64,000 nt of DNA from Caenorhabditis remanei. Its lineage: Eukaryota > Nematoda > Chromadorea > Rhabditida > Rhabditidae. Below, in pieces: positions 1-12,124 of the stretch. The DNA is taken from positions 2,666,001 through 2,730,000 of the forward strand of contig NC_071333.1 of assembly GCF_010183535.1 (NCBI RefSeq), written 5' to 3'. The notes beneath the pieces are model-generated. The model was not told the DNA's origin. It made no database searches and worked only from the letters and a program-made list of their open reading frames with translations. Each line of letters opens with the position of its first letter. Positions within the stretch are counted from its first letter, which is position 1. The translations under genes and the position numbers were made by a program.

Positions 1-3000
1 TTGCAAACGCGCCAAAGTTGCGCCAGACTCTCTGCCTACTGCTGACAAATGTCATTTTCAGGTTTCTTTTTCACAAAAATATCAATTTTACGTGACTAGA
101 AGTGAAAAAAAATGTGAAAATCACAGATTTTGGTCAAAAAGCAATCTAAAACAGTCAAAATCGACTAAATTTCGCAAACGCGCCAATGGTGCGCCAGACT
201 CTCTGCCTACTGCTGAAAAATGTCATTTTCAGGTTTCTTTTTCACAAAAACATTAATTTTACGTGACTAGAAGTGAAAAAACAAGTGAAAATTACATATT
301 TATGTCAAAAAGCAATCTAAAACAGTCAAAATCGACTAAATTTTGCAAACGCGCCAAAGTTGCGCCAGACTCTCTGCCTTCTGCTGACAAATGTCATTTT
401 CAGGTTTCTTTTTTACAAAAATATCAATTTTACGTGACTAGAAGTGAAAAACAATTCGAAAATCACAGATTTTGGTCAAAAAGCAATCTAAAACAGTCAA
501 AATCGACTAAATTTCGCAAACGCGCCAATGGTGCGCCAGACTCTCTGCCTACTGCTGAAAAATGTCATTTTCAGGTTTCTTTTTTACAAAAAGATCAATT
601 TTACGTGACTAGAAGTGAAAAAACAAGTGAAAATTACAGATTTATGTCAAAAAGCAATCTAAAACAGTCAAAATCGACTAAATTTCGCAAACGCGCCAAT
701 GGTGCGCCAGACTCTCTGCCTACTGCTGAAAAATGTCATTTTCAGGTTTCTTTTTTACAAAAAAGTCAATTTTACGTGACTAGAAAAGAAAAAACAAGTG
801 AAAATTACATATTTATGTCAAAAAGCAATCTAAAACAGTCAAAATCGACTAAATTTTGCAAACGCGCCAAAGTTGCGCCAGACTCTCTGCCTAGTGCTGA
901 CAAATGTCATTTTCAGGTTTCTTTTTCACAAAAAAGTCAATTTTACGTGACTAGAAGTGAAAAAAAATGTAAAAATCACAGATTTTGGTCAAAAAGCAAT
1001 CTAAAACAGTCAAAATCGACTAAATTTCGCAAACGCGCCAATGGTGCGCCAGACTCTCTGCCTACTGCTGAAAAATGTCATTTTCAGGTTTCTTTTTTAC
1101 AAAAAGATCAATTTTACGTGACTAGAAGTGAAAAAAACAAGTGAAAATTACAGATTTATGTCAAAAAGCAATCTAAAACAGTCAAAATCGACTAAATTTT
1201 GCAAACGCGCCAAAGTTGCGCCAGACTCTCTGCCTAGTGCTGACAAATGTCATTTTCAGGTTTCTTTTTCACAAAAAAGTCAATTTTACGTGACTAGAAG
1301 TGAAAAAAAATGTAAAAATCACAGATTTTGGTCAAAAAGCAATCTAAAACAGTCAAAATCGACTAAATTTCGCAAACGCGCCAATGGTGCGCCAGACTCT
1401 CTGCCTACTGCTGAAAAATGTCATTTTCAGGTTTCTTTTTCACAAAAACATTAATTTTACGTGACTAGAAGTGAAAAAACAAGTGAAAATTACATATTTA
1501 TGTCAAAAAGCAATCTAAAACAGTCAAAATCGACTAAATTTTGCAAACGCGCCAAAGTTGCGCCAGACTCTCTGCCTTCTGCTGACAAATGTCATTTTCA
1601 GGTTTCTTTTTCACAAAAATATCAATTTTACGTGACTAGAAGTGAAAAACAATTCGAAAATCACAGATTTTGGTCAAAAAGCAATCTAAAACAGTCAAAA
1701 TCGACTAAATTTCGCAAACGCGCCAATGGTGCGCCAGACTCTCTGCCTACTGCTGAAAAATGTCATTTTCAGGTTTCTTTTTCACAAAAAAGTCAATTTT
1801 ACGTGACTAGAAAAGAAAAAACAAGTGAAAATTACATATTTATGTCAAAAAGCAATCTAAAACAGTCAAAATCGACTAAATTTTGCAAACGCGCCAAAGT
1901 TGCGCCAGTCTCTCTGCCTAGTGCTGACAAATGTCATTTTCAGGTTTCTTTCTCACAAAAAAGTCAATTTTACGTGACTAGAAGTGAAAAAAAAATGTAA
2001 AAATCACAGATTTCGGTCAAAAAGCAATCTAAAACAGTCAAAATCGACTAAATTTCGCAAACGCGCCAATGGTGCGCCAGACTCTCTGCCTACTGCTGAA
2101 AAATGTCATTTTCAGGTTTCTTTTTCACAAAAAAATCAATTTTACGTGACTAGAAGTGAAAAAAAAAGTGAAAATTACATATTTATGTCAGAAAGCAATC
2201 TAAAACAGTCAAAATCGACTAAATTTTGCAAACGCGCCAAAGTTGCGCCAGACTCTCTGCCTACTGCTGACAAATGTCATTTTCAGGTTTCTTTTTCACA
2301 AAAATATCAATTTTACGTGACTAGAAGTGAAAAAAAATGTGAAAATCACAGATTTTGGTCAAAAAGCAATCTAAAACAGTCAAAATCGACTAAATTTCGC
2401 AAACGCGCCAATGGTGCGCCAGACTCTCTGCCTACTGCTGAAAAATGTCATTTTCAGGTTTCTTTTCACAAAAATATTAATTTTACGTGACTAGAAGTGA
2501 AAAAACAAGTGAAAATTACATATTTATGTCAAAAAGCAATCTAAAACAGTCAAAATCGACTAAATTTTGCAAACGCGCCAAAGTTGCGCCAGACTCTCTG
2601 CCTTCTGCTGACACACTGGGTAACAGCGCTGAACCTCGCGAAAACGCGCTCCGTTGATACGAGAGCCGCGTCGCCTCGAACGGAATAAGCCGCGACGCGG
2701 CGGACGGCGCTGGGCGCTATGAGAAATCTGCTTTTTCCACTGAAAACATAATAGAAACGTGTCTGTTTTGCAGAAAAAGGCTAAATCAACTAGAACTACA
2801 TTTTCCTGTTTCAGGAAACACCATTTTGAATGTAGAGACTTTGAAAAATGCGAGAAAGACAAAGAATTTTAGGAGATTTTAGACACGGAAAACTGTGAGA
2901 ATACTAATAGCTGGTGACGTTTACAACAAAAACTTTCGAACAACATCAATTTTATTAAAATTGTAAAACAAAAACAAAGCAAAAATAGAGAAATAATGAA

Positions 3001-6000
3001 AAATTTACACTGAATTTCGAAGAAGCGTTGTTAAGGTGAATTTGAGCCAAAGATTCACAATTTCAGCTGCTGGCAAGACGTAGAAGTAGAAACCTTAAAG
3101 TTTTATTCATTAATCTACGGGAAAACTGTCTAAACGGAAAAAATACGTGGAAAAAATAACCTGAAATGTTTGCCTTGACTTGTACATTGATTTTGTCCAT
3201 TTTTCGCTGCATTAAAAAAAGTTTTTTCGGTTCTGTAATAATATTTCGAACGAAAAACAAAGTAAATGTACGAAAAGTCGGTTTTAAACAAGAAAAAAAT
3301 GAAGAAAATTGAGCTTTTTTGACGAAAAAACGAGCTTCGCGGCTTATCACTTGAAGGGAGCCGCGACGCGCACGCAACGCGTCTCTCTCGGTGTCGATTT
3401 ACGAGAGGAATTTGAGGTTCATCGCTGTTACCCCCGTGCTGACAAATGTCATTTTCAGGTTTCTTTTTTACAAAAATATCAATTTTACGTGACTAGAAGT
3501 GAAAAACAATTCGAAAATCACAGATTTTGGTCAAAAAGCAATCTAAAACAGTCAAAATCGACTAAATTTCGCAAACGCGCCAATGGTGCGCCAGACTCTC
3601 TGCCTACTGCTGAAAAATGTCATTTTCAGGTTTCTTTTTTACAAAAAGATCAATTTTACGTGACTAGAAGTGAAAAAACAAGTGAAAATTACAGATTTAT
3701 GTCAAAAAGCAATCTAAAACAGTCAAAATCGACTAAATTTCGCAAACGCGCCAATGGTGCGCCAGACTCTCTGCCTACTGCTGAAAAATGTCATTTTCAG
3801 GTTTCTTTTTCACAAAAAAGTCAATTTTACGTGACTAGAAAAGAAAAAACAAGTGAAAATTACATATTTATGTCAAAAAGCAATCTAAAACAGTCAAAAT
3901 CGACTAAATTTTGCAAACGCGCCAAAGTTGCGCCAGACTCTCTGCCTAGTGCTGACAAATGTCATTTTCAGGTTTCTTTTTCACAAAAAAGTCAATTTTA
4001 CGTGACTAGAAGTGAAAAAAAATGTAAAAATCACAGATTTTGGTCAAAAAGCAATCAAAAACAGTCAAAATCGACTAAATTTCGCAAACGCGCCAATGGT
4101 GCGCCAGACTCTCTGCCTACTGCTGAAAAATGTCATTTTCAGGTTTCTTTTTCACAAAAAAATCAATTTTACGTGACTAGAAGTGAAAAAAAATGTGAAA
4201 ATCACAGATTTTGGTCAAAAAGCAATCTAAAACAGTCAAAATCGACTAAATTTCGCAAACGCGCCAATGGTGCGCCAGACTCTCTGCCTACTGCTGAAAA
4301 ATGTCATTTTCAGGTTTCTTTTTCACAAAAACATTAATTTTACGTGACTAGAAGTGAAAAAACAAGTGAAAATTACATATTTATGTCAAAAAGCAATCTA
4401 AAACAGTCAAAATCGACTAAATTTTGCAAACGCGCCAAAGTTGCGCCAGACTCTCTGCCTTCTGCTGACAAATGTCATTTTCAGGTTTCTTTTTCACAAA
4501 AATATCAATTTTACGTGACTAGAAGTGAAAAACAATTCGAAAATCACAGATTTTGGTCAAAAAGCAATCTAAAACAGTCAAAATCGACTAAATTTCGCAA
4601 ACGCGCCAATGGTGCGCCAGACTCTCTGCCTACTGCTGAAAAATGTCATTTTCAGGTTTCTTTTTTACAAAAAGATCAATTTTACGTGACTAGAAGTGAA
4701 AAAAACAAGTGAAAATTACAGATTTATGTCAAAAAGCAATCTAAAACAGTCAAAATCGACTAAATTTCGCAAACGCGCCAATGGTGCGCCAGACTCTCTG
4801 CCTACTGCTGAAAAATGTCATTTTCAGGTTTCTTTTTTACAAAAAAGTCAATTTTACGTGACTAGAAAAGAAAAAACAAGTAAAAATTACATATTTATGT
4901 CAAAAAGCAATCTAAAACAGTCAAAATCGACTAAATTTTGCAAACGCGCCAAAGTTGCGCCAGACTCTCTGCCTAGTGCTGACAAATGTCATTTTCAGGT
5001 TTCTTTTTCACAAAAAAGTCAATTTTACGTGACTAGAAGTGAAAAAAAATGTAAAAATCACAGATTTTGGTCAAAAAGCAATCTAAAACAGTCAAAATCG
5101 ACTAAATTTCGCAAACGCGCCAATGGTGCGCCAGACTCTCTGCCTACTGCTGAAAAATGTCATTTTCAGGTTTCTTTTTTACAAAAAGATCAATTTTACG
5201 TGACTAGAAGTGAAAAAACAAGTGAAAATTACAGATTTATGTCAAAAAGCAATCTAAAACAGTCAAAATCGACTAAATTTTGCAAACGCGCCAAAGTTGC
5301 GCCAGACTCTCTGCCTAGTGCTGACAAATGTCATTTTCAGGTTTCTTTTTCACAAAAAAGTCAATTTTACGTGACTAGAAGTGAAAAAAAATGTAAAAAT
5401 CACAGATTTTGGTCAAAAAGCAATGTAAAACAGTCAAAATCGACTAAATTTCGCAAACGCGCCAATGGTGCGCCAGACTCTCTGCCTACTGCTGAAAAAT
5501 GTCATTTTCAGGTTTCTTTTTCACAAAAACATTAATTTTACGTGACTAGAAGTGAAAAAACAAGTGAAAATTACATATTTATGTCAAAAAGCAATCTAAA
5601 ACAGTCAAAATCGACTAAATTTTGCAAACGCGCCAAAGTTGCGCCAGACTCTCTGCCTTCTGCTGACAAATGTCATTTTCAGGTTTCTTTTTCACAAAAA
5701 TATCAATTTTACGTGACTAGAAGTGAAAAACAATTCGAAAATCACAGATTTTGGTCAAAAAGCAATCTAAAACAGTCAAAATCGACTAAATTTCGCAAAC
5801 GCGCCAATGGTGCGCCAGACTCTCTGCCTACTGCTGAAAAATGTCATTTTCAGGTTTCTTTTTCACAAAAAAGTCAATTTTACGTGACTAGAAAAGAAAA
5901 AACAAGTGAAAATTACATATTTATGTCAAAAAGCAATCTAAAACAGTCAAAATCGACTAAATTTTGCAAACGCGCCAAAGTTGCGCCAGTCTCTCTGCCT

Positions 6001-9000
6001 AGTGCTGACAAATGTCATTTTCAGGTTTCTTTCTCACAAAAAAGTCAATTTTACGTGACTAGAAGTGAAAAAAAATGTAAAAATCACAGATTTCGGTCAA
6101 AAAGCAATCTAAAACAGTCAAAATCGACTAAATTTCGCAAACGCGCCAATGGTGCGCCAGACTCTCTGCCTACTGCTGAAAAATGTCATTTTCAGGTTTC
6201 TTTTTCACAAAAAAATCAATTTTACGTGACTAGAAGTGAAAAAAAAAGTGAAAATTACATATTTATGTCAGAAAGCAATCTAAAACAGTCAAAATCGACT
6301 AAATTTTGCAAACGCGCCAAAGTTGCGCCAGACTCTCTGCCTACTGCTGACAAATGTCATTTTCAGGTTTCTTTTTCACAAAAATATCAATTTTACGTGA
6401 CTAGAAGTGAAAAAAAATGTGAAAATCACAGATTTTGGTCAAAAAGCAATCTAAAACAGTCAAAATCGACTAAATTTCGCAAACGCGCCAATGGTGCGCC
6501 AGACTCTCTGCCTACTGCTGAAAAATGTCATTTTCAGGTTTCTTTTTCACAAAAATATTAATTTTACGTGACTAGAAGTGAAAAAAACAAGTGAAAATTA
6601 CATATTTATGTCAAAAAGCAATCTAAAACAGTCAAAATCGACTAAATTTTGCAAACGCGCCAAAGTTGCGCCAGACTCTCTGCCTTCTGCTGACAAATGT
6701 CATTTTCAGGTTTCTTTTTTACAAAAATATCAATTTTACGTGACTAGAAGTGAAAAACAATTCGAAAATCACAGATTTTGGTCAAAAAGCAATCTAAAAC
6801 AGTCAAAATCGACTAAATTTCGCAAACGCGCCAATGGTGCGCCAGACTCTCTGCCTACTGCTGAAAAATGTCATTTTCAGGTTTCTTTTTTACAAAAAGA
6901 TCAATTTTACGTGACTAGAAGTGAAAAAACAAGTGAAAATTACAGATTTATGTCAAAAAGCAATCTAAAACAGTCAAAATCGACTAAATTTCGCAAACGC
7001 GCCAATGGTGCGCCAGACTCTCTGCCTACTGCTGAAAAATGTCATTTTCAGGTTTCTTTTTCACAAAAAAGTCAATTTTACGTGACTAGAAAAGAAAAAA
7101 CAAGTGAAAATTACATATTTATGTCAAAAAGCAATCTAAAACAGTCAAAATCGACTAAATTTTGCAAACGCGCCAAAGTTGCGCCAGACTCTCTGCCTAG
7201 TGCTGACAAATGTCATTTTCAGGTTTCTTTTTCACAAAAAAGTCAATTTTACGTGACTAGAAGTGAAAAAAAATGTAAAAATCACAGATTTTGGTCAAAA
7301 AGCAATCAAAAACAGTCAAAATCGACTAAATTTCGCAAACGCGCCAATGGTGCGCCAGACTCTCTGCCTACTGCTGAAAAATGTCATTTTCAGGTTTCTT
7401 TTTCACAAAAAAATCAATTTTACGTGACTAGAAGTGAAAAAAAAAGTGAAAATTACATATTTATGTCAGAAAGCAATCTAAAACAGTCAAAATCGACTAA
7501 ATTTTGCAAACGCGCCAAAGTTGCGCCAGACTCTCTGCCTACTGCTGACAAATGTCATTTTCAGGTTTCTTTTTCACAAAAATATCAATTTTACGTGACT
7601 AGAAGTGAAAAAAAAATGTGAAAATCACAGATTTTGGTCAAAAAGCAATCTAAAACAGTCAAAATCGACTAAATTTCGCAAACGCGCCAATGGTGCGCCA
7701 GACTCTCTGCCTACTGCTGAAAAATGTCATTTTCAGGTTTCTTTTTCACAAAAATATTAATTTTACGTGACTAGAAGTGAAAAAACAAGTGAAAATTACA
7801 TATTTATGTCAAAAAGCAATCTAAAACAGTCAAAATCGACTAAATTTTGCAAACGCGCCAAAGTTGCGCCAGACTCTCTGCCTTCTGCTGACAAATGTCA
7901 TTTTCAGGTTTCTTTTTTACAAAAATATCAATTTTACGTGACTAGAAGTGAAAAACAATTCGAAAATCACAGATTTTGGTCAAAAAGCAATCTAAAACAG
8001 TCAAAATCGACTAAATTTCGCAAACGCGCCAATGGTGCGCCAGACTCTCTGCCTACTGCTGAAAAATGTCATTTTCAGGTTTCTTTTTTACAAAAAGATC
8101 AATTTTACGTGACTAGAAGTGAAAAAACAAGTGAAAATTACAGATTTATGTCAAAAAGCAATCTAAAACAGTCAAAATCGACTAAATTTCGCAAACGCGC
8201 CAATGGTGCGCCAGACTCTCTGCCTACTGCTGAAAAATGTCATTTTCAGGTTTCTTTTTCACAAAAAAGTCAATTTTACGTGACTAGAAAAGAAAAAACA
8301 AGTGAAAATTACATATTTATGTCAAAAAGCAATCTAAAACAGTCAAAATCGACTAAATTTTGCAAACGCGCCAAAGTTGCGCCAGACTCTCTGCCTAGTG
8401 CTGACAAATGTCATTTTCAGGTTTCTTTTTCACAAAAAAGTCAATTTTACGTGACTAGAAGTGAAAAAAAATGTAAAAATCACAGATTTTGGTCAAAAAG
8501 CAATCTAAAACAGTCAAAATCGACTAAATTTCGCAAACGCGCCAATGGTGCGCCAGACTCTCTGCCTACTGCTGAAAAATGTCATTTTCAGGTTTCTTTT
8601 TCACAAAAAAATCAATTTTACGTGACTAGAAGTGAAAAAAACAAGTGAAAATTACATATTTATGTCAAAAAGCAATCTAAAACAGTCAAAATCGACTAAA
8701 TTTTGCAAACGCGCCAAAGTTGCGCCAGACTCTCTGCCTTCTGCTGACAAATGTCATTTTCAGGTTTCTTTTTTACAAAAATATCAATTTTACGTGACTA
8801 GAAGTGAAAAAAAATTCGAAAATCACAGATTTTGGTCAAAAAGCAATCTAAAACAGTCAAAATCGACTAAATTTCGCAAACGCGCCAATGGTGCGCCAGA
8901 CTCTCTGCCTACTGCTGAAAAATGTCATTTTCAGGTTTCTTTTTTACAAAAATATCAATTTTACGTGACTAGAAGTGAAAAACAATTCGAAAATCACAGA

Positions 9001-9299
9001 TTTTGGTCAAAAAGCAATCTAAAACAGTCAAAATCGACTAAATTTCGCAAACGCGCCAGTGGTGCGCCAGACTCTCTGCCTACTGCTGACAAATGTCATT
9101 TTCAGGTTTCTTTTTCACAAAAATATCAATTTTACGTGACTAGAAATGAAAAAACATGTGAAAATTACAGATTTATGTCAAAAAGCAATCTAAAACAGTC
9201 AAAATCGACAAAATTCACCGAACGCGCCAAAGGTGCCCCAGCCTCTCCGCCTAATGCTGAAAAGTGTCATTTTCAGATTTCTTTTTTACAAAAACCTTG
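1..9299. repeat. 171-bp satellite array, about 49 monomers
   Basis: Tandem array with a strict 171-bp period, measured from successive CGTGACTAG sites at 91, 262 and 433. It begins before the window and ends in a diverged monomer near 9299. Two main subtypes alternate: one carries GCCAAAGTTGCGCC followed by GCTGACAAATG, the other GCCAATGGTGCGCC followed by GCTGAAAAATG. Variant patterns repeat every ~7 monomers (~1.2 kb), and a larger block recurs 19 monomers later. Each monomer contains ATTTTCAGG, which resembles a nematode splice acceptor. Because 171 is divisible by 3, long reading frames appear on the plus strand. They are cut by TAA (CATTAA or TATTAA) and by one-base changes in A runs, and differences between monomers are mostly amino-acid-changing, so I treat the array as non-coding. 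Confidence 0.97.
2614..3436. mobile_element. non-autonomous DNA transposon (hAT-like) inside the satellite
   Basis: An 823-bp segment unrelated to the satellite interrupts one monomer. It is flanked on both sides by TGCTGACA (2606-2613 and 3437-3444), which occurs once in an uninterrupted monomer, so this is an 8-bp target duplication (6 bp if the outer TG belongs to the element). The ends are inverted repeats: CACTGGGTAACAGCG on the left, and CGGGGGTAACAGCG when the right end is reverse-complemented, both followed by TGAACCTC after one variable base. Further inward both arms are GC-rich and share ATAAGCCGCGA. No long credible coding frame is seen. The 8-bp duplication and CA-type end suggest hAT, but the superfamily is inferred. 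Confidence 0.85.
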
Positions 9300-9300
9300 A

Positions 9301-9614
9301 TTCCACTGGATAGATGTACACATGAGCAACAATTTTGCAGTACAAAGTTTTTTTGCAGTACAAAGTTTGCGGTCAGCACCGCGACCTACTTCGTTAAAGT
9401 TTTGTTTTCAATGTAGGTATTGAATCAGGAAATGCCCTCATTTTTTGTACACATACGTAACTTTGTATTGGCTACTTGATGGTAATAGTCGCTATATCGG
9501 GCAAGCACAAAATTTAGGTCATCATTGTTGCAGTCGGGACTTACATTTAGTCAAAGTTTTCAAAAAATCTCGCTTGTCGGATATTACCCCCGAAAAAGTC
9601 ACTCAAAAGACCAC
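9301..9614. other. no gene recognised; unique-looking spacer after the satellite
   Basis: AT-rich spacer with a short direct repeat of TTTTGCAGTACAAAG near 9333-9368. A plus-strand frame around 9445-9560 contains a Y-x8-YIGQAQNL pattern that superficially resembles a GIY-YIG nuclease core, but it is short and lacks the rest of the domain. Confidence 0.5.
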
Positions 9615-9619
9615 AAAAG

Positions 9620-9697
9620 AGCGCCACTACACGGAGTCGAACCCCTGACCCTCCAATCCTCGGCCGATACTACTAACCACTAGTCTACACACGCAGT
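9620..9697 (-). pseudogene. tRNA-like fossil or SINE-like element
   Basis: Read on the minus strand there is a good B box (GGTTCGACTCC at 9643-9633) and, at the expected distance upstream, an A-box-like TAGACTAGTGG (9688-9678). A T-arm with four of five pairs can be drawn, but the acceptor arms do not pair, so this is not a functional tRNA. Similar tRNA-like pieces occur at 16.0-16.5 kb and 32.66-32.75 kb. Confidence 0.55.
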
Positions 9698-9898
9698 TGG
9701 AAAACGGGAGGTCGAGGGCCAAGATATGCGCGGTGTTCGCAATTTTTCAGGGGAGAAAACGTGAAAATTTAAATTGAGGGCACGCGTATTTATTGGAATT
9801 TTCTGGAAAGAGCTCCACGTGGAGGGTCACAGGTTGCATAAAAAGGAAAAATTTGCCTCAGGAAAATCAGAATCGCTCATAAAACTGCTCTTGTCGTT

Positions 9899-10045
9899 AT
9901 GTCGTGGAAGACAACTGCCTGGAACCTATACAGCCGAGTTATCGAATCAATTGGGATCATCAGCCCCTTCACTTGCCCACCCGAATCCATTTTTGGAAGA
10001 TTTTCCGAAGACCGGTACAGAGAGTGTATCAGAAATCTGTTGGAG
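9899..10045 (+). pseudogene. orphan exon-like coding fragment, unknown family
   Basis: A 49-codon open segment starts at an ATG (MSWKTTAWNLYSRVIES) and ends at a consensus donor (GAG/GTAATTTG). Codon use and composition look coding, unlike the surrounding sequence. No downstream exon could be found; the sequence soon runs into a GGCCGGGCC repeat end. I do not recognise the family. It is most likely a leftover exon of a degraded gene. Confidence 0.35.
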
Positions 10046-10084
10046 GTAATTTGTCTAATATGTTTTTCATTTAATAAGAAGGCA

Positions 10085-10120
10085 GACCGGGCCGGGCCGA
10101 TATTTTGCAAGTATGTATAG
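10085..10120. repeat. end of a dispersed GGCCGGGCC-tipped repeat
   Basis: CCGGGCCGGGCCGATATTTTG followed by CAAGTATGTAT matches, in inverse orientation, the left end of the complete-looking element at 51562-51858. Other members or ends are at 18020-18075, 37361-37480, 39904-40036 and 43560-43805. Confidence 0.6.
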
Positions 10121-10496
10121 AAAAATACGATTCTTGATGTTTGAAACTATGAAAAATACCACTTTTTGGCGTTTACGACTTTGAAAACTGTCATTTTCGG
10201 GGTTTCAGAAAAAATGCGTTTTTTTTTGATAAATTAGGCAGTAGAGCGCACTTGTCAGAATGAGGTTTTGATTCCTGGGGCACATCTGTTCAGACATCCG
10301 GACAAAAATATGATTTTCAAAAAAATATTTAGTCGTTTCTAAGTCTCTAAAAGACAAAGTGCGCACTCTAATGCTAATTTTGTTGAAAATTGTGTTATTT
10401 TCTGCTCCCAGCGATTGAGAATAACAGAATTTTAATCAGATGGACACGCCCGTTCAACCAATATTTTGCACCTACTGAAAACATTTCTCTCAAAAA
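10121..10496. other. no gene seen
   Basis: AT-rich intergenic sequence with many poly-A/T runs. Nothing with coding character or a clear repeat boundary was found. Confidence 0.5.
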
Positions 10497-10975
10497 CACA
10501 AATTATCAGTCTTCATATCAACTAAATTATGCTATTGACCTGTTTTCAGTAGCCACGTCTCTTAAATTTGATTTCTGTTCCAAAAAGAAGTCTTATCTCA
10601 AAGTTTGACATAAATCGACTGCTAACTGAAAAACTTGGTCAATTTCTCTAACAGACTATGTCGCTAATCATCTTTCTCATTCATCACACCGTTACCTGAT
10701 TATACTAAACTTATTCACACATTTTTTGCATTTATTAAACAAATTTTACTAGAAAACCCAGTTTCTTCAGTCTTCATATCAGCTAAAGTAGGTCATTGAC
10801 CTAATTCTAGTAGTTCAACTTCTCAGATTCGATTTCTCTCCAAAAACAAGTCTCATTATGAAGTTTGAGATGAAATGATTGCTAACTGAAAATCTAGGTC
10901 AACACCTCTATCAGACTATATCGATGATTATTTTATTCAGTCATCACATGATCACCTGACCTTTCTAGAAATTCC
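10497..10975. repeat. diverged tandem duplication, ~260-bp unit, two copies
   Basis: The segment starting CAGTCTTCATATCAACTAAA at 10508 is repeated at about 10767. Both copies continue in parallel through matching blocks such as GCTAACTGAAAA and the CTCTAACAGACTAT/CTCTATCAGACTAT pair to a shared end near CACCTGA/TACCTGA. Copies differ by many substitutions, so the duplication is old. No coding potential. Confidence 0.75.
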
Positions 10976-11799
10976 AACTCTCCAGGGTCAAAAAATAAAC
11001 AAATTGTGGTTTATTGACCGCGGCCCCAAAATCGGAACGCCACATTTGCCACGTGTTGCTGTCCACGTAGGGGCAAATTGTCATCAAAAGCTCAGTCTTC
11101 TCTGTTTTCGCCTTCGAGAATGGTCGGATCTTCAAAAGCTCTCCCTTCTGGACAAAACGCAGTGAGTTTTTTGTGATTTTTTTGGGTGGGATAACTGGTT
11201 TTTGGTGAGAACTGGGTCAGGGACCATGTGGGTTTGGAAACTGGGAATTTTTCAATTTTTTTCAAATTTTTCAAATTTTTCAATCCAAAAAAGGGATTAC
11301 TGGGGTATTTATATTATTTTAATTAGAAATAGTGGTTTTATTGCTTATTTGGGTCAAAAATTTTGGTATAAATGGGTCAAATTATTGAAAATTAAAAAAT
11401 TTAATTTTGAGAATGATAAAAAGAAACTTTTGTAAACTTTTCAATTCAAAAAAAGGAGTGATGGGGTATTTATAATACCTGGCTCAGAAAATATGGTTTT
11501 AATGCCTATTTGGGTCAGAAACTTCAAAATGTGGGTCAAATTGTTGAAAATTTTATACTTCAATTCAAAAAAAATGAAAGTTTTTATGTAAAAAGAGACT
11601 AAGAATTGGAATTTGGGACTTAGAGTGGATCAAAGAGCAGCCAATTTTCGGGATCTTATTCCAAAAAAAATATGGGACAGGGTGGTCAGGTAATTTTCCG
11701 CATTCTAGTTTTGGAAGAGGTTAAATTTGGGGAAGATAAACTGGGATTTTTTGAGTGGAAATTCAAAAAAAAACTATGTTCCACACAGGTCACGTCTCG

Positions 11800-11960
11800 A
11801 TTTACGATAGGTTAAATGTCGATTTACGGCAAGTTGGTGTGGATTTACGTGTAATTTCGGATGGATTTACCTCCCGTAAATCTACACCTAACCTCCTTTA
11901 AATCGACACTTAATCTCTCGTAAATCGACACCTAATCACTCGTAAATCCGCACCTGGAAA
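11800..11960. repeat. fold-back array of ~22-bp TCGATTTACG units
   Basis: The left half carries direct copies of a unit like GTCGATTTACGATAGGTTAA; the right half carries the same unit reverse-complemented (CGTAAATCGACACCTAATC). The whole segment can fold into a long imperfect hairpin. The unit also resembles the subterminal sequence of the transposon end at 3388-3410. Confidence 0.7.
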
Positions 11961-12124
11961 ACGCATTTTCAGTTAATTTTTCGCAATTCAAACCGTCTTT
12001 TTTCGCAGTATTTTCCAGAGAAAGTCTCATGGTATCCAGCAATTATTAGTAGACCGCACTTACCTCCTCTAGCGCAACTTTCTTCAAAAATCTCGAAAAA
12101 AAAGCGCATGTGATATTTCGTCAC

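Noticed and set aside
2560..3377. Minus-strand frames inside the satellite transposon as a transposase
   Set aside because: They are short and composition-driven, with no DDE or BED-like motifs; the element looks non-autonomous.
1..9299. Relation to primate alpha satellite because of the same 171-bp length
   Set aside because: The sequence is unrelated and the length match is coincidental.
1..9299. CRISPR-like array
   Set aside because: There are no constant repeats separated by unique spacers; the whole unit is repeated, and the genome is a eukaryote's.
263..9300. Long plus-strand frames of a repeated 57-residue unit, as a giant repetitive protein
   Set aside because: They follow from a 171-bp period without stops. 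Copies are broken by TAA and A-run length changes, and most differences between monomers change amino acids, with no sign of purifying selection.
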